Below, in pieces: positions 25,269 to 34,462 of a stretch of DNA of 64,000 bases (its first letter is position 1; every line of letters begins with the position of its first letter). This DNA is from Ruminococcus sp. YRD2003 (GTDB lineage: Bacteria; Bacillota; Clostridia; Oscillospirales; Ruminococcaceae). The DNA lies in contig FNZT01000005.1 of NCBI GenBank assembly GCA_900109435.1, positions 1-64,000 of the forward strand. The letters are read 5' to 3'. Under the pieces are notes generated by a model, which worked only from the letters and a program-made list of their open reading frames with translations, was not told the DNA's origin and did no database searches. Made by a program: the position numbers and the translations under genes.

Positions 25269-25417
25269 GAGACAAGATAACAAATAATACGGCTTAATTA
25301 CGCATTTTTTTAGCGCTTTCAGCATATTATTTCAGGCATACGTCTATATACGGCGGTAATATGTGCGCGACGCGCGGACAGGCTTTGTGGAAATTTAATG
25401 AATTTTTCGTGTATTCA

Positions 25418-25446
25418 TTGACTTTTATTTTCAGTTCTGTTATAAT
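25418..25446 (+). promoter_or_regulatory. Promoter of transglutaminase-dockerin gene
   Basis: TTGACT (25418-25423), 17-bp spacer, TATAAT (25441-25446), about 60 bp upstream of the start codon. The rest of 25269-25417 shows no gene. Confidence 0.88.
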
Positions 25447-25506
25447 GTATCTTAGATAGATATCGGAATTGGGAAGATACTGAAAATGAGAAACGGAGGT
25501 CATAAC

Positions 25507-27003
25507 ATGAAAAAATTATTCTCATCAGCATTTTCTCTCTTAACTTCTGCCGCCCTGCTCATAGGAGCCGCCCCCCCTGCCGTATTTGCAGAGGATGACA
25601 TACCGCAGTTCGTCGACATCGACGAAAGCGAGACGCTCTCGATAAGCGACCTTGACGAGCAGGCTCTCAGCGGAGGAGGGGCTGTAAACATCGGTTCAAA
25701 CTACGACAATGAGAACGGCGCATACAACCTCGGCTACTACCTCGACGAAAACAACGCAGAGGTGTACCTGAAAATGATGACTCTCATAAACCCGAGCCTT
25801 GACACGCTCGTTATCACACTCCCCGAACCGCTTGTTATCGAGAGCTCATCATGGTATTTTGACATAAACACAGAAGCCGCATCAACAGCGGTGTTCAAGG
25901 CTTGCAGAAGCGGTATCGAATGCGCGTCATTCGATATCCCCGAGCTCTTCTGGCTCGACGTCAACAATTTACAGGTCGGCGTAAAATCCGTCCAGCAAAA
26001 GCGTCTCGGCTCCCGCAAGTACCAGTACACAGTCTACCAGCTGACTGTCTCACCCGCCGCCTACAGCGGATTCGCCTCGTGGGACGAGGTATTTGAATAC
26101 AAGGAAAAGCTCGAGGAGACCGTAGCCAATTTTGAGGTCAACGGCAGTACACGCTACGAAAAGCTGAAGTCCATTCACGACCGGATAGCAAAATTCACCT
26201 ACTACGATCTCGAGGGACAGTTTTCGGGCTCATGCCTCGGCGCGCTCTTAGTCCCCGGCGTAGTCTGCGAGGGCTACTCGAAGGCGTTCAAGCTCATCTG
26301 CGACCGCGAGGGCATCCCCTGCGTGTGCATATTCGGCAACTACGACCCCGATGAAAAGACCGCACATATGTGGAATTACGTGCAGATGGAGGACGGAAAC
26401 TGGTACGGCATGGATGTCACATGGGACGATTATGACGGAAAATACGGCTATCAGATAGTATACGACTTCTTCCTCAAAGGCTCGGACAGCTTCTTCCAGG
26501 AGCACACTGAGGGCGAGGAGTATGCGCTCGCCTACTTCACCTACCCCACCATCTCCAAGACCGACTTTGACCCGACAAAGCCCATAGTTACGACAACAAC
26601 TACTACAACCGGCACAACTACTACCACTACCGCCACAACAACAACGATAACTACAACAGTCACCGAATCGACCACAGCCGCACCGACTACTACATCTGCC
26701 GTATCCTCCACCACTTCAACTTCCACCGCCACTACTACCGCAACGTCCACCACGGCACCGACCACCGCGTCTGCAACAACTACTGCCGAGCCTGCTCCCG
26801 TGTATGAATACGGCGACGTCAATCACGACGGCACGGTCAGCGTCGCGGACCTTGTATGCTGCACCGACCACGCGCTTGGCAAAAAGCCCTCCAAATGCTA
26901 TGAGGACCTGACGGACGACGGAAAGGTCGATATGTTCGACGTCATCGTGCTGAGGAAGCTTCTGACCACTACGATAACAGCAACAACGGACGGGATAAAC
27001 TAA
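25507..27003 (+). CDS. Secreted transglutaminase-like protein with dockerin
   Basis: Secreted 498-residue protein. ATG 25507 follows GGAGG with normal spacing; an in-frame ATG at 25486 lacks a site. After a signal peptide (about 1-28) and a unique N-terminal region comes a transglutaminase/protease-like core. Its catalytic triad is complete: Cys254 (GVVCEGYSKAF), His287 (AHMWNYV) and Asp303 (YGMDVTWDD). A Thr-rich linker of about 75 residues leads to a C-terminal dockerin (GDVNHDGTVSVADLVCC and LTDDGKVDMFDVIVLRKLL). The core may cross-link or cleave proteins or peptidoglycan peptides on the surface; which one is not evident. A dockerin indicates attachment to a scaffoldin, so this is a non-glycosidase cellulosome component. 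Confidence 0.9.
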   Translation: MKKLFSSAFSLLTSAALLIGAAPPAVFAEDDIPQFVDIDESETLSISDLDEQALSGGGAVNIGSNYDNENGAYNLGYYLDENNAEVYLKMMTLINPSLDTLVITLPEPLVIESSSWYFDINTEAASTAVFKACRSGIECASFDIPELFWLDVNNLQVGVKSVQQKRLGSRKYQYTVYQLTVSPAAYSGFASWDEVFEYKEKLEETVANFEVNGSTRYEKLKSIHDRIAKFTYYDLEGQFSGSCLGALLVPGVVCEGYSKAFKLICDREGIPCVCIFGNYDPDEKTAHMWNYVQMEDGNWYGMDVTWDDYDGKYGYQIVYDFFLKGSDSFFQEHTEGEEYALAYFTYPTISKTDFDPTKPIVTTTTTTTGTTTTTTATTTTITTTVTESTTAAPTTTSAVSSTTSTSTATTTATSTTAPTTASATTTAEPAPVYEYGDVNHDGTVSVADLVCCTDHALGKKPSKCYEDLTDDGKVDMFDVIVLRKLLTTTITATTDGIN

Positions 27004-27010
27004 ACGAAAA

Positions 27011-27038
27011 GGTCTGTGCTTTTAAGCACAGACCTTTT
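27011..27038. terminator. Bidirectional terminator
   Basis: GGTCTGTGCTT (27011-27021) pairs with AAGCACAGACC (27024-27034), flanked by AAAA and TTTT. It serves the transglutaminase gene and the converging zinc-ribbon gene. Confidence 0.9.
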
Positions 27039-27048
27039 ATAATGTCAT

Positions 27049-27267
27049 TTATTCACCTTTTTCGCCGAAGATCTTATCGGGCGATGTAAGAGTCAGATTC
27101 TGGACATGGCCGCATTTCGGGCACGCCTCGCAGTGGATAGTGCTGCGCTGAGGGTCAGTCTTATACTCCTCGCCGAAGGGATAGAACAGAACGTCATGCG
27201 GAGTAGCTGTAAAGAGTTTGCCGCTGATGAGCTTTGTCCCGCACAATTCACACGTATTCTTTTTCAT
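27049..27267 (-). CDS. Small zinc-ribbon protein
   Basis: A 72-residue protein starting at ATG 27267 behind AAAGGAG; a longer in-frame start at 27321 would run through the hydrogenase terminator and is rejected. It has two zinc-knuckle pairs, CELCGTK near the N-terminus and CEACPKCGH in the middle, and no membrane segment. It may bind zinc and a nucleic acid or protein; no specific function is recognisable. It lies just after the hydrogenase operon terminator, so is probably transcribed separately or by read-through. Confidence 0.7.
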   Translation of the reverse strand: MKKNTCELCGTKLISGKLFTATPHDVLFYPFGEEYKTDPQRSTIHCEACPKCGHVQNLTLTSPDKIFGEKGE

Positions 27268-27289
27268 GATTTGCTCCTTTATCTTTATG

Positions 27290-27318
27290 AAAATCCCTCC
27301 GACACACAGTCGGAGGGA
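27290..27318 (-). terminator. Terminator of hydrogenase operon
   Basis: TCCCTCCGAC (27294-27303) pairs perfectly with GTCGGAGGGA (27309-27318). On the minus strand it is followed by TTTTC. Confidence 0.8.
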
Positions 27319-27345
27319 CACGTTTTTACTTGTAAGACGCGGTCA

Positions 27346-29094
27346 TCAGACCTCGTTTACCTTTCTCTTTACGTAAGAGGTGTGAAGGACCTCATGAGCC
27401 TTGTGGCTGCCGGGCTTCTCGAAGAACTCCTCGTAAACCTTCTTGATAGCGGGATTCTCGTGCGACTGACGGAGAGGCATCTCCTTGTCGAGGTTGTAGA
27501 GGACCTTAGCTCTTTCAGCTCTGATGTCAACGAAGTATCTGATACCCATGGGAACCTGAGGCTGACCGCCGCCGTTTACACAACCGCCGGGACAAGCCAT
27601 AACTTCGATGAACTGAGCGTCGCACTTGCCTGCTCTGATATCGTCGAGCACCTTGCGAGCGTTGGAAAGTCCGCTTGTAACGATCACCTTGACGTCGAGG
27701 TCGCCTACCTTGTAGGTAGCTTCCTTGATAGCATCAGTACCGCGGACCTCGGGGATATCAATAAGATTATCACCTGTGAGAGTATTGTAAGCTGTTCTGA
27801 GAGCAGCCTCCATAACACCGCCTGTTGCGCCGAAGATAACGCCTGCACCTGTCGAGATACCGAGCGGATCGTCGAACTTCTCATCGGGAAGACCGAGGAA
27901 GTTGATACCTGCGCGCTCTATCATTCTGCCGAGCTCACGTGTAGTGAGAGCGAAATCAACATCGGGAACGCCTGCTGCGCTCTGGTCGGGTCTGCCGATC
28001 TCGAACTTCTTAGCAGTACAAGGCATGATAGAAACCATAACGATGTTCTTGGGATCAAGACCCATCTTCTCTGCCCAGTATGTCTTGGCTGTAGCGCCGA
28101 ACATCTGCTGAGGCGACTTGCAGGTCGAGAGGTGGTCGAGAAGGTCGGGGTAGTAGTGCTCGCAGAACTTGACCCATCCGGGTGAGCACGAAGTTATCAT
28201 AGGAAGTGTGCCGCCTGTAGTAACGCGCTCGATGAACTCGTTAGCCTCCTCCATGATAGTGAGGTCAGCAGCGAAGTCGGTATCGAATACCTTATCGAAG
28301 CCGAGTCTGCGGAGAGCAGCAGCCATCTTGCCCTCAACGTTCGTACCTATCGGGAGACCGAATGCCTCACCGAGACCTGCACGAACTGCGGGAGCAGTCT
28401 GAACGATAACAGTCTTCTCGGGGTCTGCGATAGCAGCCATAACATCCTTTGTGAAGTCCTTCTCACTGATAGCGCCGACAGGGCATACAGCGATACACTG
28501 ACCGCAGGATACGCAGCTTGTCTCGCCGAGTCCCATATCGAAAGCAGAGCCGATATATGTCTTGAATCCGCGCTCGTTTGCGCCGATAACGCCGATACCC
28601 TGTGTCTTGGAGCAGACAGCCACGCAGCGGCGGCAGAGGATACACTTGTTGTTATCGCGGTACATATGTGCAGCGGAATCATCTATCTCGTAGTGCTCGT
28701 TGACGCCGTCGTACTTGGTAGCGTCGTCGATGCCGTAGTCCTTGCAGAGCTTCTGGAGCTCGCAGTTGCCGCTTCTTACGCAGGAGAGGCACTTTCTGTC
28801 GTGAGTCGAGAGAATGAGCTCGAGAGTCTTCTTGCGCGACTCTATTACCTTGGGAGAGTTGGTAACTATCTCCATATTGGGCGAGCAGGGATAAACGCAG
28901 CCCGCTACAAGGCGGAAACCTCTTCCCTCGTTCACCTCAGTAACGCAGATACGGCAAGCACCGATCTCGTTGATCTCTTTCATATAGCAAAGTGTGGGGA
29001 TCTCAAAACCTGCGGTATGAGCAGCCTCAAGAACAGTAGTACCCTTGGGGACGGAGATCTCAACACCATTAACTTTAACTGTGATATTTTCCAT
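27346..29094 (-). CDS. hydA: [FeFe] hydrogenase catalytic subunit
   Basis: Catalytic subunit (582 aa) of a cytoplasmic NAD- and ferredoxin-linked hydrogenase. In order: an N-terminal [2Fe-2S] ferredoxin domain (about 1-80); a His-ligated [4Fe-4S] region (HDRKCLSCVRSGNC); two [4Fe-4S] motifs (CILCRRCVAVC and CVSCGQCIAVC); the H-cluster domain; and a C-terminal small-subunit segment. The H-cluster loops are TSCSPGW, MPCTAKKFE and MACPGGCVNGGGQP. Together with HydB and HydC this is the trimeric, electron-bifurcating type known from Thermotoga and Ruminococcus, oxidising NADH and reduced ferredoxin together to make H2. The maturation genes hydE, hydF and hydG are not here. GGAGG precedes the ATG. 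Confidence 0.95.
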   Translation of the reverse strand: MENITVKVNGVEISVPKGTTVLEAAHTAGFEIPTLCYMKEINEIGACRICVTEVNEGRGFRLVAGCVYPCSPNMEIVTNSPKVIESRKKTLELILSTHDRKCLSCVRSGNCELQKLCKDYGIDDATKYDGVNEHYEIDDSAAHMYRDNNKCILCRRCVAVCSKTQGIGVIGANERGFKTYIGSAFDMGLGETSCVSCGQCIAVCPVGAISEKDFTKDVMAAIADPEKTVIVQTAPAVRAGLGEAFGLPIGTNVEGKMAAALRRLGFDKVFDTDFAADLTIMEEANEFIERVTTGGTLPMITSCSPGWVKFCEHYYPDLLDHLSTCKSPQQMFGATAKTYWAEKMGLDPKNIVMVSIMPCTAKKFEIGRPDQSAAGVPDVDFALTTRELGRMIERAGINFLGLPDEKFDDPLGISTGAGVIFGATGGVMEAALRTAYNTLTGDNLIDIPEVRGTDAIKEATYKVGDLDVKVIVTSGLSNARKVLDDIRAGKCDAQFIEVMACPGGCVNGGGQPQVPMGIRYFVDIRAERAKVLYNLDKEMPLRQSHENPAIKKVYEEFFEKPGSHKAHEVLHTSYVKRKVNEV

Positions 29095-29109
29095 TGATTA
29101 TTCCTCCGC

Positions 29110-31008
29110 TTACTTCTTGATGATTGCCTTGAACTTACAGGTTGCGATACAAGCGCCGCACTTAACGCACTTGGACTTGTCTATCTCCATTGCAGCGAGC
29201 TTCTTGCCGGGAGCAATGTAATCGGTTCTTGAGATAGCGGAAGCAGGACACTGCTTAGCACACATACCACAGCCGATACACTTATCCTTCTCGATCTCGA
29301 AGCTGAGGAGGTCCTTACATACGCCTGCGGGACACTTCTTATCAACAACGTGGGCAATGTATTCATCCCTGAAGCACTTGAGAGTTGAAAGTACAGGGTT
29401 GGGAGCAGTCTGTCCGAGACCGCAGAGAGAGTTGCTCTTTACGTGGAGAGCGAGCTCTTCGAGGGTATCGAGGTCCTCAAGAGTTCCCTTGCCCTTTGTG
29501 ATCTTGTCGAGTATCTCCCACATTCTCTTAGTACCGATACGGCAGGGAGTACACTTACCGCACGACTCGTCAACAGTGAACTCGAGGAAGAACTTGGCGA
29601 TATCTACCATACAGTTGTCCTCGTCCATAACGATAAGTCCGCCCGAACCCATCATCGAGCCGATGCTGATGAGGTTATCGTAGTCGATCGGGATATCGAA
29701 GTGCTCTGCGGGGATACATCCGCCGGAAGGACCGCCTGTCTGAGCAGCCTTGAACTTCTTGCCGTTGGGGATACCGCCGCCTATCTCCTCGATAACTTCG
29801 CGGAGAGTAGTACCCATAGGTATCTCAACGAGACCTGTGTTCTTTATCTTACCGCCGAGAGCGAATACCTTTGTACCCTTTGACTTCTCGGTACCCATTG
29901 ATGCGAACCACTCCGCACCGTTGAGGATGATCTGGGGGATATTTGCATATGTCTCAACATTGTTGAGGATAGTGGGCTTCTGGAAGAGACCTTTTTCAGC
30001 AGGGAAAGGAGGTCTCGGACGGGGCTCGCCGCGGTTGCCCTCGATAGAGGTCATAAGAGCGGTCTCCTCGCCGCATACGAACGCACCTGCGCCGAGGCGG
30101 AGGTCGATGTCGAACTTGAAGCCTGTGCCGAAGATGTCATCGCCGAGCATACCTGCCTCACGAGCCTGCTTGATAGCGATGTTGAGACGCTCAACAGCGA
30201 TGGGGTACTCGGCACGAACGTAGATATAACCCTGTGTAGCGCCGATAGCATAACCTGCAATGGTCATAGCCTCGAGTACAACGTGGGGGTCGCCCTCAAG
30301 AACGGAACGGTCCATGAATGCGCCCGGGTCGCCCTCGTCAGCGTTACAGCAGACATACTTCTGGTCAGCATTGGGAACGATATTTCTTGCGAGCTTCCAC
30401 TTCATGCCTGTGGGGAAGCCGCCGCCGCCTCTTCCGCGGAGACCCGAATCGAGGATAGTCTGGATAACGTCCTCGGGAGTCATCTCTGTAAGCACCTTGC
30501 CGAGAGCCTTATAACCGTCTCTGCCTATGTACTCATTGATGTTCTCGGGATTGATAACGCCGCAGTTTCTGAGAGCAACACGGTGCTGCTTCTTGTAGAA
30601 TGCAGTATCATCAAGAGCCTTTATCTCATCGCCTGCAACAGTCTCCTCATAGAGGAACTCCTTGACGGGGTTGCCCTCAACGAGGTGCTCCTTGACGATG
30701 CGGGGGATCTCGTCTACCTTAACGCGCGAGTAGAACGAACCCTCGGGGTAAACGATCATGATGGGACCTCTTTCGCAGAGACCGAAGCATCCTGTCTTGA
30801 CTATCTGCACCTTCTCGGTGAGTCCGTTGGAAGCAAGCTCATTCTCGAGGGCCTCGATGATCTTGGGAGAGCCCGAAGAAGTACAGCCTGTACCGCCGCA
30901 GACGAGTACGTGTCTTTCATATTTTGAAGAAGCGTTGCCATGAGTTCTGAGAGCGACCTCGCCCTCCATAGATTCTCTGACAGCCTTGAGTTCTTCAAGA
31001 GTCTTCAT
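29110..31008 (-). CDS. hydB: Bifurcating hydrogenase NADH/flavin subunit (NuoF-like)
   Basis: Flavin and NADH-binding subunit (632 aa). N-terminal thioredoxin-like [2Fe-2S] domain (about 30-115, Cys in VCGGTGCTSSG and TGCFGLCERGP). The NuoF-like core has the NADH/FMN motifs GLRGRGGGGFPTGMKW, CNADEGDPGAF and GAGAYVCGEETAL (here GAGAFVCGEETAL), and a [4Fe-4S] site SCGKCTPCRIG. Two C-terminal ferredoxin clusters follow (CIGCGMCAKQCP, CVKCGACIATC). The extra C-terminal clusters separate it from the respiratory NuoF. It passes electrons between NADH, ferredoxin and HydA. AGGAGG lies before the ATG, and hydA follows after 15 bp. Confidence 0.95.
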   Translation of the reverse strand: MKTLEELKAVRESMEGEVALRTHGNASSKYERHVLVCGGTGCTSSGSPKIIEALENELASNGLTEKVQIVKTGCFGLCERGPIMIVYPEGSFYSRVKVDEIPRIVKEHLVEGNPVKEFLYEETVAGDEIKALDDTAFYKKQHRVALRNCGVINPENINEYIGRDGYKALGKVLTEMTPEDVIQTILDSGLRGRGGGGFPTGMKWKLARNIVPNADQKYVCCNADEGDPGAFMDRSVLEGDPHVVLEAMTIAGYAIGATQGYIYVRAEYPIAVERLNIAIKQAREAGMLGDDIFGTGFKFDIDLRLGAGAFVCGEETALMTSIEGNRGEPRPRPPFPAEKGLFQKPTILNNVETYANIPQIILNGAEWFASMGTEKSKGTKVFALGGKIKNTGLVEIPMGTTLREVIEEIGGGIPNGKKFKAAQTGGPSGGCIPAEHFDIPIDYDNLISIGSMMGSGGLIVMDEDNCMVDIAKFFLEFTVDESCGKCTPCRIGTKRMWEILDKITKGKGTLEDLDTLEELALHVKSNSLCGLGQTAPNPVLSTLKCFRDEYIAHVVDKKCPAGVCKDLLSFEIEKDKCIGCGMCAKQCPASAISRTDYIAPGKKLAAMEIDKSKCVKCGACIATCKFKAIIKK

Positions 31009-31034
31009 ATATTTTCCTCCTATAATGTTATCGT

Positions 31035-31532
31035 TTATGCTGTATACTTAGCGAGTATCTTATCAACGTCATCAACAGTGAGACGGCCGTAAACGTCCTC
31101 ATTTACGGTGAGAACGGGAGCAAGTCCGCAGGCGCCTATGCAGCGGCAGGCATCGAGAGAGAACTTGCCGTCGGGAGTACATTCGCCGCCGGAGATGCCG
31201 AGCTTCTCCTGAAGCTTGTTGTAGATGTCTCCCGAGCCCTTAACATAGCAGGCTGTACCGAGACAAACCGAGATAGTGTACTCTCCCTTGGGATAAAGCG
31301 AGAACTGAGCATAGAAGGTAACAACGCCGTAGATCTTCTCGAGGGGGATACCTGTCTTATCGGAAATAATGGTCTGGACCTCGATGGGGAGATAGCCGTA
31401 TATCTCCTGAGCCTTCTGAAGGATAGGCATCAGAGCACCCTGAGTGTCCTTTTTCTCTTCAATAACAGCTAAAAGCTGAGCCTCCTGTTCGGGAGTGCCC
31501 TTGAAGGGAACAGTGGATTTAGATGAATTCAT
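31035..31532 (-). CDS. hydC: Bifurcating hydrogenase [2Fe-2S] subunit (NuoE-like)
   Basis: Small subunit (165 aa) with a helical N-terminal part and a thioredoxin-fold [2Fe-2S] domain. Its four cysteines are visible in CLGTACYVKG and DACRCIGACGLAP. It relays electrons within HydABC. AAGGAGG precedes the ATG. It is the first gene of hydCBA, a gene order usual in Clostridia. A Rex-like palindrome lies 26 bp upstream of its start codon, fitting redox control by the NADH/NAD ratio (inference). Confidence 0.94.
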   Translation of the reverse strand: MNSSKSTVPFKGTPEQEAQLLAVIEEKKDTQGALMPILQKAQEIYGYLPIEVQTIISDKTGIPLEKIYGVVTFYAQFSLYPKGEYTISVCLGTACYVKGSGDIYNKLQEKLGISGGECTPDGKFSLDACRCIGACGLAPVLTVNEDVYGRLTVDDVDKILAKYTA

Positions 31533-31925
31533 TGTTGATGAACCTCCTTAATAAATTCTGTGAAATAAATAACAAACCGTTTGCCGACGGAAATATTATG
31601 ACTCACATATCATAATGTATTATAACATATAATAAATAAAATTTCTATCGCCAAATTAGCCTAATTAGCCTCCGAATCATTGTACGTTTTTAACAAAAAC
31701 GCGCAAGATAAATATGTTAGTATTACATAACATTTACAGTTGTCAAGGTTATACTTTTACCAATATTTCGTTAATTTCAGCCCTTTAAAGCAAATGTGAA
31801 TATTTAGGGAACAAACTGAAAATATCATATATTTTTATACAATAAAAACCGTGCCTGCTATTGACATTTACTATATGAAATGATATACTTATTACAATAA
31901 ATATTCATATATCGGAGGGATGGAT
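31533..31925. promoter_or_regulatory. Divergent control region upstream of hydC, with Rex-like sites
   Basis: An AT-rich gene-free stretch. Minus-strand TTGTTATTTATTTCACAG (31558-31575) matches the Rex form TTGTKA-N6-TMACAA except for the last base, and a TTGTTAA half-site lies at 31690-31696. A possible -35 TTGACA on the minus strand is at 31741-31746, with only a poor -10. On the plus strand a promoter is at 31861-31889. ATTAGCCT is directly repeated near 31657-31672. Rex assignment is inference. Confidence 0.45.
31861..31889 (+). promoter_or_regulatory. Promoter of membrane-protein gene
   Basis: TTGACA (31861-31866), 17-bp spacer, TATACT (31884-31889), about 35 bp before the start codon. 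Confidence 0.88.
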
Positions 31926-32606
31926 ATGCCTTACATCATAGATCGCGAGACATCAATGGAATTTATGCACAATTACACACTGCTGAAGCGTGTCAAGCGC
32001 ATAAACGGCATTGCCTTCTTCACGTATCTGATAGGCGGATTAATGATAATGGCTTACTCTCTCGTGAGCATGGTCGGGCTCAGCTGGGACTGGATAGCAA
32101 TGTACACGGGCATACCGCTTATGTCGTATATATCGTTCATTCTGATAATCGACACGTTTATAGTCGCGCCGCTTTCGTTTTACCTGACATACCGTGTCAG
32201 CATACTTCACCACTCCCTCTCGGGACTGATAGTTCTCCCGCTTCAGGTCGCGAATTACGGTCTGATGATATGGCTCAACATCATCCACTTCTTTGACCGC
32301 ATACCGATAGCGTTCACCATAGTTTCGTTATATTGCCTCGCCTGCATCTTCACGGGAGCCGCGAATATGTGGGCAGTTATCAGGTACCACTGGCTGGAGG
32401 ATCAGGAGGGATTCCCGCAGTTCAACCCACGCTATGAGGAATACAAGGAAAACAGGCGTGAACGTGAGATAATGGACCCGTATCAGCTCAGGATGCAGCA
32501 GATACAAAAACGCTCATCAGGCGAAATGACTGAGCTCGGCGCCACGCAGGACGAGCTCGAGAAGTACGAAAAAGTCCACATTCCGAGTGAAATGGACAGC
32601 ATATGA
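31926..32606 (+). CDS. Membrane protein of unknown function
   Basis: A 226-residue protein beginning at ATG 31926, 7 bp after GGAGG; an ATG at 31920 is too close to that site. It has about four membrane segments (roughly residues 28-50, 62-85, 95-120, 125-150) and a charged cytoplasmic C-terminal tail of about 65 residues. I do not recognise the family. It has its own promoter and terminator, so it is monocistronic. Its position opposite the hydrogenase operon gives no firm functional hint. Confidence 0.75.
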   Translation: MPYIIDRETSMEFMHNYTLLKRVKRINGIAFFTYLIGGLMIMAYSLVSMVGLSWDWIAMYTGIPLMSYISFILIIDTFIVAPLSFYLTYRVSILHHSLSGLIVLPLQVANYGLMIWLNIIHFFDRIPIAFTIVSLYCLACIFTGAANMWAVIRYHWLEDQEGFPQFNPRYEEYKENRREREIMDPYQLRMQQIQKRSSGEMTELGATQDELEKYEKVHIPSEMDSI

Positions 32607-32614
32607 ACGCAGGT

Positions 32615-32645
32615 GCGGCACAGCAAAAGCTGTGCCGCGCTTCAT
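32615..32645 (+). terminator. Terminator after membrane-protein gene
   Basis: GCGGCACAGC (32615-32624), loop AAAA, GCTGTGCCGC (32629-32638), then GCTTCATTTT. Confidence 0.82.
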
Positions 32646-32691
32646 TTTACAAATTTACATAAAGTTCAAAAACGATGTTCCACTAATTTCA

Positions 32692-32720
32692 TTGACAAAT
32701 GTATACGATTATTGTATATT
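32692..32720 (+). promoter_or_regulatory. Promoter of DUF4250/dockerin-protein genes
   Basis: TTGACA (32692-32697), 17-bp spacer, TATATT (32715-32720). Confidence 0.85.
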
Positions 32721-32810
32721 TATTTTGTAGAGTACTCGATTTTTGCCGCCTTACGTCTGTTTTGCACTGCGGACGAAAGGAAGCTGTATCGAAAAAAGGG
32801 AGGGTATGCT

Positions 32811-32987
32811 TTGAATATTCCGAATGACCCCGCTATTCTTCTCAGCTACATAAATACAAAGCTGAGAGATGAATACCCGAGCTTCGACGAGCTGTGCAGG
32901 AGCCTTGACCTGCCTGCCGAAGATATTGCCGAAAAACTTGCAAAAATAGGCTATTCCTACAACAAAGAAAGAAATTGTTTCGCCTGA
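32811..32987 (+). CDS. DUF4250-like small protein
   Basis: A 58-residue protein read from a TTG at 32811, 6 bp after GGGAGGG; the ATG a few bases upstream is in another frame and stops at once. The sequence (NIPNDPAILLSYINTKLRDEY, then DELCRSLD and KLAKIGYSYNKERNCF) matches what I know of DUF4250, a short cytoplasmic family in Clostridia with no known function and a helix-turn-helix-like feel. It is probably co-transcribed with the secreted dockerin protein 26 bp downstream, an odd pairing that may be chance. Confidence 0.8.
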   Translation: MNIPNDPAILLSYINTKLRDEYPSFDELCRSLDLPAEDIAEKLAKIGYSYNKERNCFA

Positions 32988-33013
32988 CGCTATGCGTCGG
33001 ACAGGAGGAAAAA

Positions 33014-34456
33014 ATGAAAAAATCACATCGCAGACCGATCGCCGTCATTCTGGCGGCAGCAGTCTCTCTGAGCACGTTCGGAGGCTTGTTCACAGCTTCC
33101 GCAGCCGATGACGAGGGCAAAAAGGAAATAAAACTCATTTACGAGATAGACGAGGACGCGACTGCGGGCAAGACCACAGACCTCTCGCTGTTCGAGCCTT
33201 CGACCACCGATGAAGCACACACCAACGTCCCCGCGGGCAACTTCACAAAGAAGGGCTATATCTTCTCGGGCTGGACATACGACGGAGTAGTCGGCTATTC
33301 CTCGGGACAGTTCGTAGACCTCCCCGCAGACGCCGATGAGGTCGTATTCCATATGTGCTGGATAGACCCCACGCAGGAAAAGCACACCGTAAAGTACGTG
33401 CTCGAGCGCGACGGCATGACCTTCGAGAACCCAGAGTGGCTCGAAGATGAATCATATTCCCCCAACGAGGTATTCACTCCGAACGATACTACGGTATTCG
33501 TAGAGAAGGAGACCGAGAACGGCACACTCAAATACGTGAGCAAATGGCTGACAGACGGAGAGAGGGTATACAGCTACGCAACACAGCTCGTTATGCCCGA
33601 CCACGACATCGTCCTCTACCCCATCCTCTACAGGAAGATACAGCTGACATACTTCGCAGGCGACGTTGACAGACTCAACGGCAACAGCGAATTCTCATTT
33701 GAAAAGACCGAAGGCACATCCGACGAACTCGCAGGCAAAGACCGCTTCTCACGCAGGGGCTTCACCCTCACGGGCTGGGAATCGAGTGCAGACGGCAAAA
33801 TCTACAAGCCCACCGAGACAGTTGTAATGCCTGGCGAGGACGTTACGTTCACAGCCGTATGGCAGCCCGTAGAGTACAAGGTCGTATTCAATCCAGGCAA
33901 CGGCGGTACGGTCATAAAGATACCCGCCGAGACCGATACCGTCATCACCTGCCCCGCCCCCGAAATCACCGTTGACGGCAAGCACTTCGCAGGCTGGAAG
34001 TCCAATGACGACGGCAAAATCTATCAGATAGGCGACGAGTACAAGGTGCTCGGAGCAGTCCCCGGAATGGGCATCAGCTTCAAGGCTGTATGGGAGGACG
34101 GCGACGCTCCCGAGGTAACAACGACAACTTTCTCCTCTACTACTTCTGCAACCACAACATCTGCAACAACATCTTCCGCATCAACATCCGTCACAACTTC
34201 AACTGCGACCGCAACAACAGTCGCAACTTTCATTCCCGAGGATATCATCAGCGGCGACGCCAACTGCGACAAGAAGGTATCCGTAGCTGATTCGGTAGCG
34301 ATACTCCAGCATATCGGCAACCACGACAAGTATGGGCTGTCGGAGCTCGGAATGGTCAACGGAGATGTAGACGGAGAGGCAGGCATCACAGCCAACGACG
34401 CTCTGACCATCCAGAAATACGACGCAAAGGTAATAACGGAATTCCCCGCCAAATAA
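33014..34456 (+). CDS. Secreted InlB-type repeat protein with dockerin
   Basis: Secreted 480-residue protein, ATG 33014 behind ACAGGAGG. After a signal peptide (about 1-30) come three or four beta-repeat units of the Listeria-Bacteroides (Flg_new/InlB B-repeat) type, seen as KKGYIFSGWTYDG, SRRGFTLTGWESSADGKIY and GKHFAGWKSNDDGKIY, each ending in a Trp-containing strand. A Ser/Thr linker of about 45 residues and a dockerin follow (GDANCDKKVSVADSVAILQ and GDVDGEAGITANDALTIQ, ending EFPAK). Such repeats usually act as rigid spacers or adhesion modules. No catalytic domain is seen, so this may be a structural or adhesive cellulosome component. Confidence 0.87.
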   Translation: MKKSHRRPIAVILAAAVSLSTFGGLFTASAADDEGKKEIKLIYEIDEDATAGKTTDLSLFEPSTTDEAHTNVPAGNFTKKGYIFSGWTYDGVVGYSSGQFVDLPADADEVVFHMCWIDPTQEKHTVKYVLERDGMTFENPEWLEDESYSPNEVFTPNDTTVFVEKETENGTLKYVSKWLTDGERVYSYATQLVMPDHDIVLYPILYRKIQLTYFAGDVDRLNGNSEFSFEKTEGTSDELAGKDRFSRRGFTLTGWESSADGKIYKPTETVVMPGEDVTFTAVWQPVEYKVVFNPGNGGTVIKIPAETDTVITCPAPEITVDGKHFAGWKSNDDGKIYQIGDEYKVLGAVPGMGISFKAVWEDGDAPEVTTTTFSSTTSATTTSATTSSASTSVTTSTATATTVATFIPEDIISGDANCDKKVSVADSVAILQHIGNHDKYGLSELGMVNGDVDGEAGITANDALTIQKYDAKVITEFPAK

Positions 34457-34462
34457 CAAAGT

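Noticed and set aside
26580..26790. ACC/ACT-rich low-complexity stretch
   Set aside because: It is the coding sequence of the Thr-rich linker before a dockerin.
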